A stretch of DNA of 64,000 nucleotides from a virus (IMGVR_UViG_3300042558_004148:271416-335415), one strand, 5' to 3'; counted from the stretch's first letter, positions 55,146 to 63,026 are shown. Translations and numbers: made by a program. Notes: generated by a model not told the origin, from the letters alone.

Positions 55146-55667
55146 ATGAAAACAAAATTCTATGAACTGTCACAAAACAACAGCGGAGGATCATTCGTAG
55201 TTGATGATAAACTTTGTCACCGACTTTTCATTGAGGCTGAATCTGAGGAAGAAGCAATCAATATAGCGGAAGATCTTGGGTGCTATTGGGATGGTGTAGA
55301 TGAAGGTTCGGATTGTCCGTGTTGCGGAGATAGATGGTACAGATCCGGGAATTTAGTAGATCTAGAAAATATCAACTCCAAATGGGGAGGTTACGAGATC
55401 TCCGAATGGTTGACAGATCCCAAGGGTGCAAATGGCGATGATGCTATCAAGAAAATCAAAGCAGAATATGGTAAATCTGTATGGCTTACAGAACCTATTA
55501 TAGAAAAAAAATACGGATCTGATAGAATCATAGGTAAAATCAGGCTCGATTCAATAGAGCAATATGCACAGATTATGGCCAATCTTTATGGATGGACTAA
55601 ACCTGACTGTCGTATTTTCTATAAAGACGGTAGAATTAAAAACGTATACTCAAAGAAGCTGAAATAA
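55146..55667 (+). CDS. Phage protein with CPCCGDRW motif, 173 aa
   Basis: YELSQNNSGGSFVVDDKLCH and DCPCCGDRWYR are conserved in a phage family I recognise by pattern; the CxCC cluster may bind metal. Function unknown. A stem-loop covers its stop codon (55655-55679). Confidence 0.8.
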   Translation: MKTKFYELSQNNSGGSFVVDDKLCHRLFIEAESEEEAINIAEDLGCYWDGVDEGSDCPCCGDRWYRSGNLVDLENINSKWGGYEISEWLTDPKGANGDDAIKKIKAEYGKSVWLTEPIIEKKYGSDRIIGKIRLDSIEQYAQIMANLYGWTKPDCRIFYKDGRIKNVYSKKLK

Positions 55668-55683
55668 AAATCAGCTTCTCTAC

Positions 55684-55758
55684 AGTCCCTTAGCTCAGTT
55701 GGTTTAGAGCGATTGTTTTACACACAATAGGTCGTCGGTTCGATTCCGGCAGGGACTA
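55684..55758 (+). tRNA. tRNA-Val (TAC)
   Basis: Acceptor AGTCCCT/AGGGACT, stem ATTGT/ACAAT, loop TTTACAC. Confidence 0.95.
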
Positions 55759-55761
55759 CAA

Positions 55762-55954
55762 AAGATCCAATTAGTCCGAAAGGATAAAAAAGGAGGAATA
55801 AGATGAACAGACAAAAGTCATCTCCAAAGAGTAGAATTAAGCCGGTGTGAGCGCACGCGGAGGCATCCGAGGGAGGGTATGGAAACCTTCAGCTAGAAAT
55901 TCAAGGGTATGGAATCAAGGTGTTAGTAGCGGTCTAAAGTCTGAATTGGATCTT
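55762..55954 (+). ncRNA. Structured RNA closed by an 11-bp long-range stem
   Basis: AAGATCCAATT at the start pairs perfectly with AATTGGATCTT 180 bases later. Inside are a TCC-GAAA-GGA tetraloop hairpin, a GGGTATGGAA direct repeat and a possible AGGAGG-led 15-codon ORF. It lies tightly between tRNA-Val and tRNA-Tyr. Function unknown. Confidence 0.6.
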
Positions 55955-55960
55955 ATATAA

Positions 55961-56044
55961 GGGAATGCGCCAGAGTTGGAGAGTTGGGACGGACTGTAAA
56001 TCCGTTGGCTTGCGCCTGAGTAGGTTCGAATCCTACCATTCCCA
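55961..56044 (+). tRNA. tRNA-Tyr (GTA), copy 1, CCA encoded
   Basis: Acceptor GGGAATG/CATTCCC followed by ACCA; stem with loop CTGTAAA, long variable arm. Confidence 0.9.
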
Positions 56045-56065
56045 CCAATAAAAAAATAAATGGTT

Positions 56066-56275
56066 ATGGAATTAAATGAAATTAAAAAATCACTGTATAA
56101 GGAAAATCCACATGCAGTTTTGAGGATGATTAGAAAGAGTGTTGCTTATTATTCTGCGCATTTAGTTTCGAATGACTCCATTGTGCAATTTCAAGTTCCT
56201 ATTGAAGACATGGGTGATGCTGATTTCTTATCATCGATGGACTCGAAACTTTTAATCCGCTGGATAACTATATAA
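56066..56275 (+). CDS. Small helical protein, MELNEIKK type, 69 aa
   Basis: ATG 56066 chosen (MELNEIKKSLYKENP); ATG 56060 adds two residues. Contains MGDADFLSSMDSKLLIRWI, conserved in a small phage family of unknown role. Confidence 0.75.
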   Translation: MELNEIKKSLYKENPHAVLRMIRKSVAYYSAHLVSNDSIVQFQVPIEDMGDADFLSSMDSKLLIRWITI

Positions 56276-56295
56276 TATCGAAACATCCCTTAATC

Positions 56296-56378
56296 GGGTC
56301 AGTTGAGCAACTGGTTGGCTCGCCGGACTGTAAATCCGGTCCCTTCGGGGCGTGTAGGTTCGAATCCTACCTGGCCCA
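56296..56378 (+). tRNA. tRNA-Tyr (GTA), copy 2
   Basis: Acceptor GGGTCAG/CTGGCCC, stem CCGGA/TCCGG, loop CTGTAAA, variable arm CCC-TTCG-GGG. Confidence 0.9.
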
Positions 56379-56393
56379 CTAAATTTTTTAAAA

Positions 56394-56786
56394 ATGAACA
56401 AAGAAAGATTATCAAAATTAGCGGGTGATTTATTAGATATCCCATCAAGAATTTCTGAAATTCAAGGAAGAATCCTTGATCATAACGAGGAGATTCAAAC
56501 AACGAACAATGAGATTTCTCAGATCGAGGCAACAATAAAAAGCGAGATTGGCGCTCAGTTGGACGATAATGGGAAGAAACTTTACACTAATGCAGAATCA
56601 AGAGAAGCTGCTTTCGTCGAGATTTCAAATTCCAATCAGGAATTAGTTTCTAAAAGAAATAGATTAAGTTCTTTACAGGGATATGTTTCTATCGAAAGAA
56701 TAAAAATGGAATCTCTAAGTAATGAACAAAGAAATATTAGAGCAGTTCTATATTTCTTCGGAGGTAGCTTCGAGGATGTAGTATAA
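56394..56786 (+). CDS. Coiled-coil protein, 130 aa
   Basis: Two long heptad-like helices (about 1-55 and 70-115). Ends FGGSFEDVV. Lies between tRNAs; unknown role. Confidence 0.7.
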   Translation: MNKERLSKLAGDLLDIPSRISEIQGRILDHNEEIQTTNNEISQIEATIKSEIGAQLDDNGKKLYTNAESREAAFVEISNSNQELVSKRNRLSSLQGYVSIERIKMESLSNEQRNIRAVLYFFGGSFEDVV

Positions 56787-56791
56787 TAAAT

Positions 56792-56917
56792 GGGTAACCT
56801 TCCGGGGTGGGAACCGGAGCCAACGCGTAATTTTGGCGTCATCCATGACTAAGGTTAATAAGGAAACAGCAAGACTCGAGTAATTGCAAATCCAGGGTTC
56901 GATTCCCCTGTTACCCA
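56792..56917 (+). ncRNA. Enlarged tRNA-like RNA, 126 nt
   Basis: GGGTAAC/GTTACCC ends, extendable to ten pairs, Ser-like D arm (TCCGG/CCGGA) and a TTCGATT T arm. The intervening 70 bases hold no canonical anticodon arm; a GACTCGAGT string could hold CGA. Confidence 0.5.
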
Positions 56918-56949
56918 CAAAAATAATGAAGATTAATAATTAAAAGATT

Positions 56950-57408
56950 ATGACAATTAGAGAACAGATAAATGCAGATTTCGTAACTGCAATGAAAGCA
57001 AAGGACGAAAATGCTAAAATGGCTTTAAATAGCATCAAGGCTTCTATTACTAATTCAGAAAAGGCAAGTCCAACATGGATTGCAACTGACGATGAGGTAA
57101 TTAAAATTGTCAGCAAAGGAATCAAACAACGTGAGGAATCTATTAAAATGTATGATTTGGCAAATAGACCAGAATTGGTTACTAAAGAACAGGATGAAAT
57201 TAGTATTCTGAAAAAATACATGCCTGCTCAGATGAGTGAACAAGAGATTGCGGATGCCTTGACAGTAATCATGCAAGGTTTTGCTGGAGTAATTACAAAT
57301 TCTCAAGCACTTGTTGGTAAAACTATTGGAGAATTCAATAAACAATACCAAGGTCGTGCAGATATCGGAACAGTTAAAATGCTAGTTAATTCATTAGTTG
57401 AATGTTAA
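56950..57408 (+). CDS. YqeY-like (GatB/YqeY domain) protein, 152 aa
   Basis: MTIREQINADFVTAMKAKDE, then IKQREESIKMYDLANRPELV, ISILKKYMPAQMSEQEI and IGEFNKQYQGRADIGTVKML match the whole-length YqeY family, related to the tRNA-binding tail of the GatB amidotransferase. Its cellular role is unsettled. Being encoded inside a tRNA array supports a tRNA-related job; inferred. Confidence 0.9.
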   Translation: MTIREQINADFVTAMKAKDENAKMALNSIKASITNSEKASPTWIATDDEVIKIVSKGIKQREESIKMYDLANRPELVTKEQDEISILKKYMPAQMSEQEIADALTVIMQGFAGVITNSQALVGKTIGEFNKQYQGRADIGTVKMLVNSLVEC

Positions 57409-57430
57409 TTAGTTAATTTTTGCTAAATAA

Positions 57431-57463
57431 TTTTTTTACCCCGTATCTATGTGATACATTTGC
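57431..57463 (+). promoter_or_regulatory. T-run promoter, ACC variant
   Basis: T7-ACCCCGT with -7 box GATACATTTGC, 42 bases before ATG 57505. Confidence 0.65.
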
Positions 57464-57504
57464 AGAAATAATAAAAATATAGTTAATCTTTAAAGATAAT
57501 AAAT

Positions 57505-58422
57505 ATGAGAAGAAATTCATTAGAATCAAAGGGTCTTTCAATGTCACAGGCTCAGTCAGTATCAAATCTTTGTAACCAAAGAGCTAGAGACATCAACTTT
57601 AAATTAGCTGATATAAATAATATCAGCAAATCGATCACTGTCGATGGAATGGAATATCATGAAGTTGAGGCTAAACCAATCCCGGTGAATGTTAATGAGC
57701 TTCTTGATCAAAAGTCTAAGCTGCATGCAACCCAATCATTTCTTATGGAGAATATCAAAGCCAAGGAGGAAATGCTAAACGATGTCAAATGGGATGAATT
57801 TGAATTCGATAGGGACCAGCCTGTTAAGGGAGAATTAAAATCAATCAAGAAGTTAAACGAGGTTGATGAAAAATGGGGATGGGAACAGTTATCGACTGCC
57901 GAATATAATGAATATTTGGAGGCTGAAGCATATGCTTCCCATGTTGGTCAATTCATCCACAAAGGTGGTAAATTAGATCAATTAAGAAGTGAGCTTCCGA
58001 ATATTAAGAAATTGGAATGGATGGAAATCGAGGCTGGAAAAAAGACTCCGGTTAAGGTTGAGATTCATCACACAAGTGATGATCTTTTAAAAATCCATGA
58101 AGATCTTGCTTCTACCCACAGAAAGCATGAACAAAGGGTTAACTACTTTAAAGCAAAAATAAAGAACCTTGTTACTTCGGAAAATGCAAGGATTGCTAAA
58201 GAAAATGCAGTTGCTCAGGCTGGAATAAAAGAACACAACGATAATGTTCTTGATGCTTATAATAAAGCAATGGAAGAATACAGATCTAGCTATAGAGAAG
58301 CTTCGGATTTATTCGAAGAAAAAAGACAAAAAGAGATCGCTCGAATCTCAGCTCTAAGAATTGAGGTTGATCCAAGATTTAAAGAAACAATTGATATGTT
58401 TCTATCTGAGGTTTCAGAATAA
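57505..58422 (+). CDS. Phage protein, MSQAQSVSNLCNQRA type, 305 aa
   Basis: GLSMSQAQSVSNLCNQRARD then helical, charged segments with heptad spacing up to about residue 280. A family seen in phages of Bacteroidota by its opening; function unknown. Confidence 0.75.
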   Translation: MRRNSLESKGLSMSQAQSVSNLCNQRARDINFKLADINNISKSITVDGMEYHEVEAKPIPVNVNELLDQKSKLHATQSFLMENIKAKEEMLNDVKWDEFEFDRDQPVKGELKSIKKLNEVDEKWGWEQLSTAEYNEYLEAEAYASHVGQFIHKGGKLDQLRSELPNIKKLEWMEIEAGKKTPVKVEIHHTSDDLLKIHEDLASTHRKHEQRVNYFKAKIKNLVTSENARIAKENAVAQAGIKEHNDNVLDAYNKAMEEYRSSYREASDLFEEKRQKEIARISALRIEVDPRFKETIDMFLSEVSE

Positions 58423-58786
58423 TTAAAAGTGGGGTTGGTTATGGATAGTCAGGAGACGATTCCATAACCATTTGATTGAAGGTGGTAATGTTTTATATAA
58501 AATCTTATCGATGATAGTTATAAACTAATTTAAGTGTTTCTACGGAAACAGATAAAACAGCAACCGCTTCCTTTACAAAAACAAAAAAAACTGAGATAGA
58601 ACTCAATTGTTAAACAAGTTACTGAAATCTCATAGAGAAAGAGGAATCTTTACCACTAGACAGATAATTGGTTAGCAAAAAGAGACTTGGTTTTTGACTT
58701 TGCCTTTGTAGTAAAGGAAGGTCTTTGACGTTGGCATTGTCGTTAGCATAGTCTATACACTTTATCATTTTCATAACCCATAATAT
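58423..58786. other. Non-coding stretch with one strong hairpin
   Basis: A hairpin GGTTATGGA/TCCATAACC at 58437-58471 and a GTTTC/GAAAC hairpin at 58536. No tRNA or credible ORF found; may be part of the transcribed array. Confidence 0.4.
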
Positions 58787-58856
58787 TACCAGTTGGCGTA
58801 TTGGCATACGCACCCGATCGTAAGGGAGATATTAGGTTCGATTCCTATGCTGGTAG
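58787..58856 (+). ncRNA. tRNA-like RNA, anticodon unclear
   Basis: Acceptor TACCAGT/GCTGGTA, D arm GCGTATTGGCATACGC, T loop TTCGATT. The anticodon arm (CACCC-GATCGTAA-GGGAG) has an eight-base loop; CGT or TCG could be read. Confidence 0.6.
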
Positions 58857-59049
58857 CAAATAGAGTTTGTCGGTCCGTGATGATGATTAATTCTTTTATG
58901 GATGCAGTAGGAGTAAACGTGTTGTTGGCGTAAACCACATTGCTATAAACCACATTAGTAGACCTGTAGATGGTGATAATTAATTATCCCGTAGGGTTAT
59001 AATAATAAATCAATCCATAGTGAATACAGCGTCGGCAAGCTCCATTTAT

Positions 59050-59164
59050 GTTACTGTAGCTTAGCGGAAGAGCAGTCTCCCTGTAACCGTGCGTAGGGTT
59101 CGATTCCCTTTCAGATTGGATGCGAGACGTGGGATTGGCATAGGTTCGAATCCTATCAGTAACT
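59050..59164 (+). ncRNA. Enlarged tRNA-like RNA with a second T arm inside, 115 nt
   Basis: Acceptor GTTACTG/CAGTAAC, D arm, and 3' T arm ATAGG-TTCGAAT-CCTAT are canonical. The anticodon stem GTCTC/GAGAC encloses 44 bases that include a further GTAGGG-TTCGATT-CCC element. Confidence 0.6.
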
Positions 59165-59169
59165 CAAAA

Positions 59170-59368
59170 GTGTTGTTAGCTCAATTTGGTCAGAGCTTCC
59201 GATGGGTAGATATTAAGAAGATTCTAGACACTATCTTAAAAAGGGCCACAGGGACACGGAGTGCTAGGTGATATGCGTAATGAAATTAATTACTTCATGT
59301 AACAGGTCATAGGGTCCGTAAACGGTACATAAGGCCGTTGGGTATAGGTTCGAATCCTGTACAACACA
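59170..59368 (+). ncRNA. Enlarged tRNA-like RNA, about 199 nt
   Basis: Acceptor GTGTTGT/ACAACAC perfect; D arm GCTCAATTTGGTCAGAGC; T arm ATAGG-TTCGAAT-CCTGT. About 130 extra bases lie in place of the anticodon arm, including an AATGAAATTAATTACTTCAT palindrome. Confidence 0.55.
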
Positions 59369-59381
59369 CGATGTGGCGTTG

Positions 59382-59484
59382 ACCTGTCTGCTGCCACAAT
59401 GGATAAGAGGAATAGCTTTTAGGAAGTAGATCCAATTTGATGCGCAAAAAAGTGGAGGGTGACGAACGGGGAGAGACTCGTCCA
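59382..59484 (+). ncRNA. Structured spacer with two hairpins
   Basis: TGTGGC/GCCACA near 59382-59408 and GACGA/TCGTC near 59461-59482. No ORF. Confidence 0.4.
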
Positions 59485-59485
59485 T

Positions 59486-59557
59486 AGTTCCATAGTTTAA
59501 CGGATAGAATTTCCCACTACGGATGGGAAGATGAGGGTTCGAATCCTTCTGGGACTA
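59486..59557 (+). tRNA. tRNA-Arg (ACG)
   Basis: Acceptor AGTTCCA/TGGGACT, stem TCCCA/TGGGA, loop CTACGGA. Needs host A34 deamination to read CGN codons. Confidence 0.9.
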
Positions 59558-59594
59558 CTAATTATCGAATAATATTTAGAAAATAATAGAAAAT

Positions 59595-59627
59595 ATTTTT
59601 TTTATCCGAAACTTTTCCCTATTTTTG
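59595..59627 (+). promoter_or_regulatory. T-run/ATC promoter of a tRNA sub-array
   Basis: T8-ATCCGAA with -7 box CTATTTTTGC; a late-type AGATATATAA box follows at 59649. Confidence 0.65.
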
Positions 59628-59676
59628 CATAGAAATTAAAAGGGAGAAAGATATATAAATCTCAAAATAACATAAA

Positions 59677-59778
59677 ATGAAACAAGTACAATACACATTA
59701 TCGTCACTGCATTTAGATACAACAAGTACATCTTGTGAGTTATCACTGTGCGTTGAAAAGGAGAAGGTATTGGTATAA
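59677..59778 (+). CDS. Micro-ORF before a tRNA sub-array, 33 aa
   Basis: MKQVQYTLSSLHLDTTSTSC opening, Ser/Thr/Leu-rich. Followed by a terminator and boxA-like site, as in the module at 52354. Confidence 0.5.
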   Translation: MKQVQYTLSSLHLDTTSTSCELSLCVEKEKVLV

Positions 59779-59799
59779 GTATATAAAAACTTAAATCTA

Positions 59800-59830
59800 A
59801 AAGGTCTCCTCTAAAAAGGAGACCTTTTTT
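59800..59830 (+). terminator. Terminator or attenuator before tRNA-Ser
   Basis: AAGGTCTCC/GGAGACCTT hairpin with T-run, ten bases before a boxA-like site. Confidence 0.85.
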
Positions 59831-59839
59831 ATTTTACGA

Positions 59840-59856
59840 GATCTTTGACATATTGG
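59840..59856 (+). promoter_or_regulatory. boxA-like sequence, copy 2
   Basis: GATCTTTGACATATTGG; the best match of the three to the rRNA-leader motif. Confidence 0.5.
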
Positions 59857-59867
59857 AAGCCAAAAAA

Positions 59868-59951
59868 GGAGGAGTAATTAAGCTGGCGCTTGACCTAGTC
59901 TTGAAAACTAGCGGTACCCTCGGGTATGGGGATCGATACCTCACTCCTCCG
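59868..59951 (+). tRNA. tRNA-Ser (TGA), copy 1
   Basis: Acceptor GGAGGAG/CTCCTCC, stem CTAGT/ACTAG, loop CTTGAAA, long variable arm, discriminator G. Confidence 0.95.
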
Positions 59952-59960
59952 CAAATGAAT

Positions 59961-60047
59961 GGAAAGTTGTCCGAGTGGCTTAAGGAGCACGCTTGGAAAG
60001 CGTGTGCATCCGAAAGGGTGCCATAGGTTCGAATCCTATACTTTCCG
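59961..60047 (+). tRNA. tRNA-Ser (GGA)
   Basis: Acceptor GGAAAGT/ACTTTCC, stem CACGC/GCGTG, loop TTGGAAA. Confidence 0.95.
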
Positions 60048-60052
60048 CACAT

Positions 60053-60125
60053 TCCTCCGTGGCTCAATTGGTAGAGCAGCTGATTTGTAATCAGCAGGTT
60101 GCAGGTTCGATCCCTGTCGGAGGAT
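60053..60125 (+). tRNA. tRNA-Thr (TGT)
   Basis: Acceptor TCCTCCG/CGGAGGA, stem GCTGA/TCAGC, loop TTTGTAA. Confidence 0.95.
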
Positions 60126-60140
60126 CTAATAAATAAAAAT

Positions 60141-60212
60141 GGCACTGTGGTCGATTGGCTCAGGCGTCCGCCTGCAAAGCGGAAGAGATAGGTTCGATTC
60201 CTATTGGTGCCT
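60141..60212 (+). tRNA. tRNA-Cys (GCA)
   Basis: Acceptor GGCACTG/TGGTGCC, stem TCCGC/GCGGA, loop CTGCAAA. Confidence 0.95.
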
Positions 60213-60230
60213 CTAATTAATAACTTGCTT

Positions 60231-60653
60231 ATGAATGATATAGAAAAAATAGCTTTAGCAAAAGCTAAGATCGAGGAGGAAAGAGCTAACAGGAAAGAAG
60301 CTATGATTAAATACTGGAATAATTTAAAGAAATTTGAAAATCCATGCGACGTTCCAGGTATTCCTAGAGTTGAAGAAAAGGAGTATAAAGAATTCTATGT
60401 ACCCAGACTTATAGCTGCTGGAGCAATACCGAAAGCAGATCTTGTAGATGGACAATTTTACTTCGGTGAATATAGAAATGCTAATGTTGGTAAATGGATA
60501 GCTGAAAAAAACTTATTTGAACACTGGAGATATAAATTCGGATTTCGTTTAGATACTTGTAATCACTTCGAGGATGATAATGGATTTGCATTATTCGTTC
60601 CTATTAGATTAGCAAATGATGCTGAAATAGAGGAATACCTCAGCACAAAATAA
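60231..60653 (+). CDS. Phage protein, CDVPGIPRVEEKEYKEF type, 140 aa
   Basis: ATG 60231 (MNDIEKIALAKAKIEEER) chosen; the upstream frame runs through tRNA-Cys. Conserved string CDVPGIPRVEEKEYKEFYVP and DTCNHFEDDNGFALFVP are known to me from a phage family without function. Confidence 0.8.
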   Translation: MNDIEKIALAKAKIEEERANRKEAMIKYWNNLKKFENPCDVPGIPRVEEKEYKEFYVPRLIAAGAIPKADLVDGQFYFGEYRNANVGKWIAEKNLFEHWRYKFGFRLDTCNHFEDDNGFALFVPIRLANDAEIEEYLSTK

Positions 60654-60658
60654 TACAT

Positions 60659-60733
60659 GGTGGCCGTAGTTCAGTTGGTTAGAACGTCTGGTTGTGGTCC
60701 AGAAGGTCGTCGGTTCGATCCCGACCGGTCACC
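60659..60733 (+). tRNA. tRNA-His (GTG)
   Basis: Has G at -1 opposite C73, the His identity pair; stem CTGG/CCAG, loop TTGTGGT. T-run directly after. Confidence 0.95.
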
Positions 60734-60837
60734 CTTTTTTATTACTAAGATTATGGCTTTTATTAAGATCCATCAAAGGTTTTGAATTAGTTTAGATTCT
60801 CAGGGCTAATATAGTCGACGATTCGAAATCAACTTTA

Positions 60838-60847
60838 GAATATATAA
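60838..60847 (+). promoter_or_regulatory. Late-type box GAATATATAA
   Basis: 17 bases before the HNH gene. Confidence 0.4.
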
Positions 60848-60864
60848 TTATAAAAATAAAATTT

Positions 60865-61548
60865 ATGTGGAATGAAACCGAGTCTATTCTTGCTAAAAAA
60901 TTACTAGAGGATGGAAAAAAATATAGAGAAATATCAGAAGTAATAGGTAAAAGTTACAATTCAATTAAAAACCATCTTTTGAAAAAATATGGAATAAATC
61001 AATCTCAATTCGACAACTTAAGAAATATCGATATTCTAATTTGCCTTTGTTGTGGAGATGAGTTCGATAATGAGAAATCTGGCAAGACAAGAAAATATTG
61101 CTCAGTGACGTGTTCAAATATAAGTAGAGGGAAAAAAAATCTAAAAAATTGTCCGATCTGTTTTAATACAGTAGATAAAGAAAAAAGAACCAAATACTGT
61201 TCACCAGAATGTCATAGTAAATCTATAACAAAAATAAATCAGGAAAAATTAGACGGCGGGATTTTTACTGATTCAAACAGAAAAACTATTAAGAAGTTTT
61301 TAATATTAAAAAGAGGACACTGCTGTGAAATTTGTAAAAATGAAAGTTGGAATGGCGTAAATATACCATTAATATTGGATCACATTGACGGAAATCCCCA
61401 AAATAACCTAGAAAATAATTTTAGGTTGATTTGTCCAAATTGTGACGCACTAACACCAACTTATATGGGGAGAAATATAAAAAATATAAAAAGAAAACCC
61501 CGACAAAGAGATTTAGATAGGGATATAAAAATACAGAAGAATTCGTGA
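60865..61548 (+). CDS. HNH endonuclease with HTH and zinc fingers, 227 aa
   Basis: N-terminal helix-turn-helix (KKYREISEVIGKSYNSIKNH), two CxxC knuckle pairs (CLCCG...CSVTC, CPICF...CSPEC), then HCCEICKNESW and LILDHIDGNPQNNLENNF with CPNCD: an HNH nuclease. Probably a free-standing homing endonuclease in the tRNA array. Confidence 0.85.
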   Translation: MWNETESILAKKLLEDGKKYREISEVIGKSYNSIKNHLLKKYGINQSQFDNLRNIDILICLCCGDEFDNEKSGKTRKYCSVTCSNISRGKKNLKNCPICFNTVDKEKRTKYCSPECHSKSITKINQEKLDGGIFTDSNRKTIKKFLILKRGHCCEICKNESWNGVNIPLILDHIDGNPQNNLENNFRLICPNCDALTPTYMGRNIKNIKRKPRQRDLDRDIKIQKNS

Positions 61549-61565
61549 TTATGATCGGATCAATT

Positions 61566-61646
61566 GCTTGAGTGGTGGAATTAGGTAGACACGCTAGATT
61601 TAGGATCTAGTGCTTCGGCGTGAGGGTTCGATTCCCTCCTTGAGTA
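61566..61646 (+). tRNA. tRNA-Leu (TAG), copy 2
   Basis: Stem CTAGA/TCTAG, loop TTTAGGA; acceptor has several G-T pairs. Confidence 0.9.
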
Positions 61647-61651
61647 CAAAT

Positions 61652-61737
61652 GCCCCGGTGGTGAAACTGGTAGACACGCTGGACTTAAAATTCAGTGGGC
61701 CGTAAGGTCCGTGCGGGTTCGACTCCCGCCCGGGGTA
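61652..61737 (+). tRNA. tRNA-Leu (TAA)
   Basis: Acceptor GCCCCGG/CCGGGGT, stem CTGGA/TTCAG, loop CTTAAAA. Confidence 0.95.
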
Positions 61738-61742
61738 CAATT

Positions 61743-61828
61743 GGAGAGTGATCCGTGATGGCGATCGGGTCCGCCTGCTAAGCGTGACGTACGGGAAACC
61801 GTATGAGGTTCGATTCCTCCGCTCTCCG
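61743..61828 (+). tRNA. tRNA-Ser (GCT)
   Basis: Acceptor GGAGAGT/GCTCTCC, loop CTGCTAA, long variable arm. Confidence 0.9.
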
Positions 61829-61852
61829 CTTTTAATTAAAAAAATTAGATAT

Positions 61853-61887
61853 TATTTTTATTACCCGTGAAACATTATTATATTTGC
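61853..61887 (+). promoter_or_regulatory. T-run promoter, ATTACC variant
   Basis: TATTTTTATTACCCG with -7 box TTATATTTGC; heads the last sub-array. Confidence 0.65.
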
Positions 61888-61916
61888 AGAGTAATAAAAA
61901 TAACATATAATAAACA

Positions 61917-61935
61917 GTTCATTGAAAATATATCG
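61917..61935 (+). promoter_or_regulatory. boxA-like sequence, copy 3
   Basis: AGTTCATTGAAAATATATC just before the first initiator-type tRNA. Confidence 0.45.
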
Positions 61936-62006
61936 TGGGGTAGAGCAGTAGGTAGCTCATTGGGCTCATAACCCAAAGGTCGTCGGTTCGAGTCCGGCCC
62001 CCGCTA
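61934..62006 (+). tRNA. Initiator-type tRNA-fMet (CAT), copy 1
   Basis: C1-T72 mismatch at the acceptor end (CGTGGGG/CCCCGCT) and three G-C pairs next to the CTCATAA loop (TTGGG/CCCAA), both initiator marks. Confidence 0.9.
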
Positions 62007-62027
62007 CTAAAGGTTGCGAAAGCTATA

Positions 62028-62159
62028 GGTCAGTATGTAATGCTGATTGGCCAATGGATTAATGATGATTTAGTATTACTGCCCGAGATACCGGTTAAGC
62101 AGCATGGTAAGTGACTAAGTAAGTAATTGATATAGTAGGTTCGATTCCTACCGTGACCA
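62028..62159 (+). ncRNA. Possible enlarged tRNA-like RNA between two initiator tRNAs
   Basis: 3' half is clear: T arm GTAGG-TTCGATT-CCTAC and CGTGACC end. GGTCAGT at 62028 matches five of seven acceptor positions. No normal D or anticodon arm in the 100 bases between. Confidence 0.4.
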
Positions 62160-62164
62160 CATAT

Positions 62165-62237
62165 TGCGGAGTAGAGCAGTTGGTAGCTCAGTGGGCTCAT
62201 AACCCAAAGGTCGCAGGTTCGAGTCCTGCCTCCGCTA
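62165..62237 (+). tRNA. Initiator-type tRNA-fMet (CAT), copy 2
   Basis: T1-T72 mismatch (TGCGGAG/CTCCGCT) and GTGGG/CCCAA stem with loop CTCATAA. Differs from copy 1 in acceptor and T stems. Confidence 0.9.
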
Positions 62238-62425
62238 CGAGTCGCTTTTAGTTATCCCTGTAGAAGATAGAGGTTTGGGTAGTGAAGTAAACCAGTGGAA
62301 TTCTACAACTTTAAAAGTTTGTGTGACAAAGTAAGGTCTAATTTTCCTGACAAGGGGGCTTCCCGACGAAAAATAGAAGCTCAACTAATTAAGTAGAATC
62401 TGAATCGCTCAATTCAGATTCGAAA
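62238..62425 (+). ncRNA. Structured spacer
   Basis: TGTAGAA/TTCTACA encloses GGTTT/AAACC; near the end GAATCTGAAT pairs with ATTCAGATTC. No ORF or tRNA. Confidence 0.45.
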
Positions 62426-62426
62426 C

Positions 62427-62527
62427 GGTCCGGTGGTGAAGTTGGTAAACACTAAGGTGGATGTATTCGAAGGCCAAGAATAACTAACATCTACTAGGCG
62501 TCGCAGGTTCGAATCCTGCCCGGTCCA
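62427..62527 (+). ncRNA. Enlarged tRNA-like RNA, Leu-type D arm, 101 nt
   Basis: Acceptor GGTCCGG/CCGGTCC with one mismatch and T arm GCAGG-TTCGAAT-CCTGC. In place of the anticodon arm: GTGGATGT/ACATCTAC, eight pairs, enclosing 22 bases that hold an ATTC/GAAT hairpin. Confidence 0.55.
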
Positions 62528-62570
62528 CAAATCTCAAGATTAATTACCTTGAGGCTGTCAGGTTCGAAAC

Positions 62571-62679
62571 TGACGATTGGCTATAGTGTATTGGAGCACA
62601 GCAGAACGGAGTACAAGAATAGTGCTTAGCACTCACGGAAAGGGGACGCAGGTTTAAGGTTCGAATCCTTATTAGTCAC
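62571..62679 (+). ncRNA. Enlarged tRNA-like RNA, 109 nt
   Basis: TGACGAT/TTAGTCA (five of seven pairs), D-like GCT..AGC arm and T arm TAAGG-TTCGAAT-CCTTA. An extra T-arm-like GTCAG-GTTCGAAA-CTGAC lies at 62557 just in front. Confidence 0.45.
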
Positions 62680-62689
62680 CAAATTTAAA

Positions 62690-62804
62690 AGTACACCGGA
62701 ACGCTCTGATTTGTCGAAAGACTTTTCAACGACGGTACGAGGCAGTCTCTGTTTATTCGCGGTACAGAGAAAGAGAGGTTCATCCCGCTGCGTCCTCGTT
62801 ATAA
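62690..62804 (+). ncRNA. Structured spacer before tRNA-Asp
   Basis: ACGAGG/CCTCGT long-range stem enclosing TCTCTGT/ACAGAGA; a GTC-GAAA-GAC hairpin in front. Confidence 0.45.
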
Positions 62805-62805
62805 T

Positions 62806-62877
62806 GGTCCTGTAGTTAAACGGCTATAATGCTGCCCTGTCACGGCAGAGTTCGGAGTTCGATTCTCCGTGGGACCG
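62806..62877 (+). tRNA. tRNA-Asp (GTC)
   Basis: Acceptor GGTCCTG/TGGGACC, stem CTGCC/GGCAG, loop CTGTCAC, discriminator G. Confidence 0.95.
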
Positions 62878-62878
62878 C

Positions 62879-63022
62879 AAAAAGATAATGGTTCTTTCTA
62901 CGTAGGTTGTCGACAAACCGAAATAGGTAAAAAAAGTTCACCACCCCTTGTGCCTGGATCCAGTAAAACTCAGGAAAGCACTTAAGATTGGAGCGAGAAG
63001 GGTACTCCATCATTATCTTTTT
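62879..63022 (+). ncRNA. Structured RNA closed by a 12-bp long-range stem
   Basis: AAAAAGATAATG pairs perfectly with CATTATCTTTTT across about 120 bases. Inside is GGTTG-TCGA-CAAACC. It fills exactly the gap between tRNA-Asp and tRNA-Ser. Confidence 0.6.
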
Positions 63023-63026
63023 AACC

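Noticed and set aside
59089-59485. Short frames over the enlarged tRNA-like RNAs
   Set aside because: They translate tRNA-type strings (for example RFPFRLDARRG) and have no start context.
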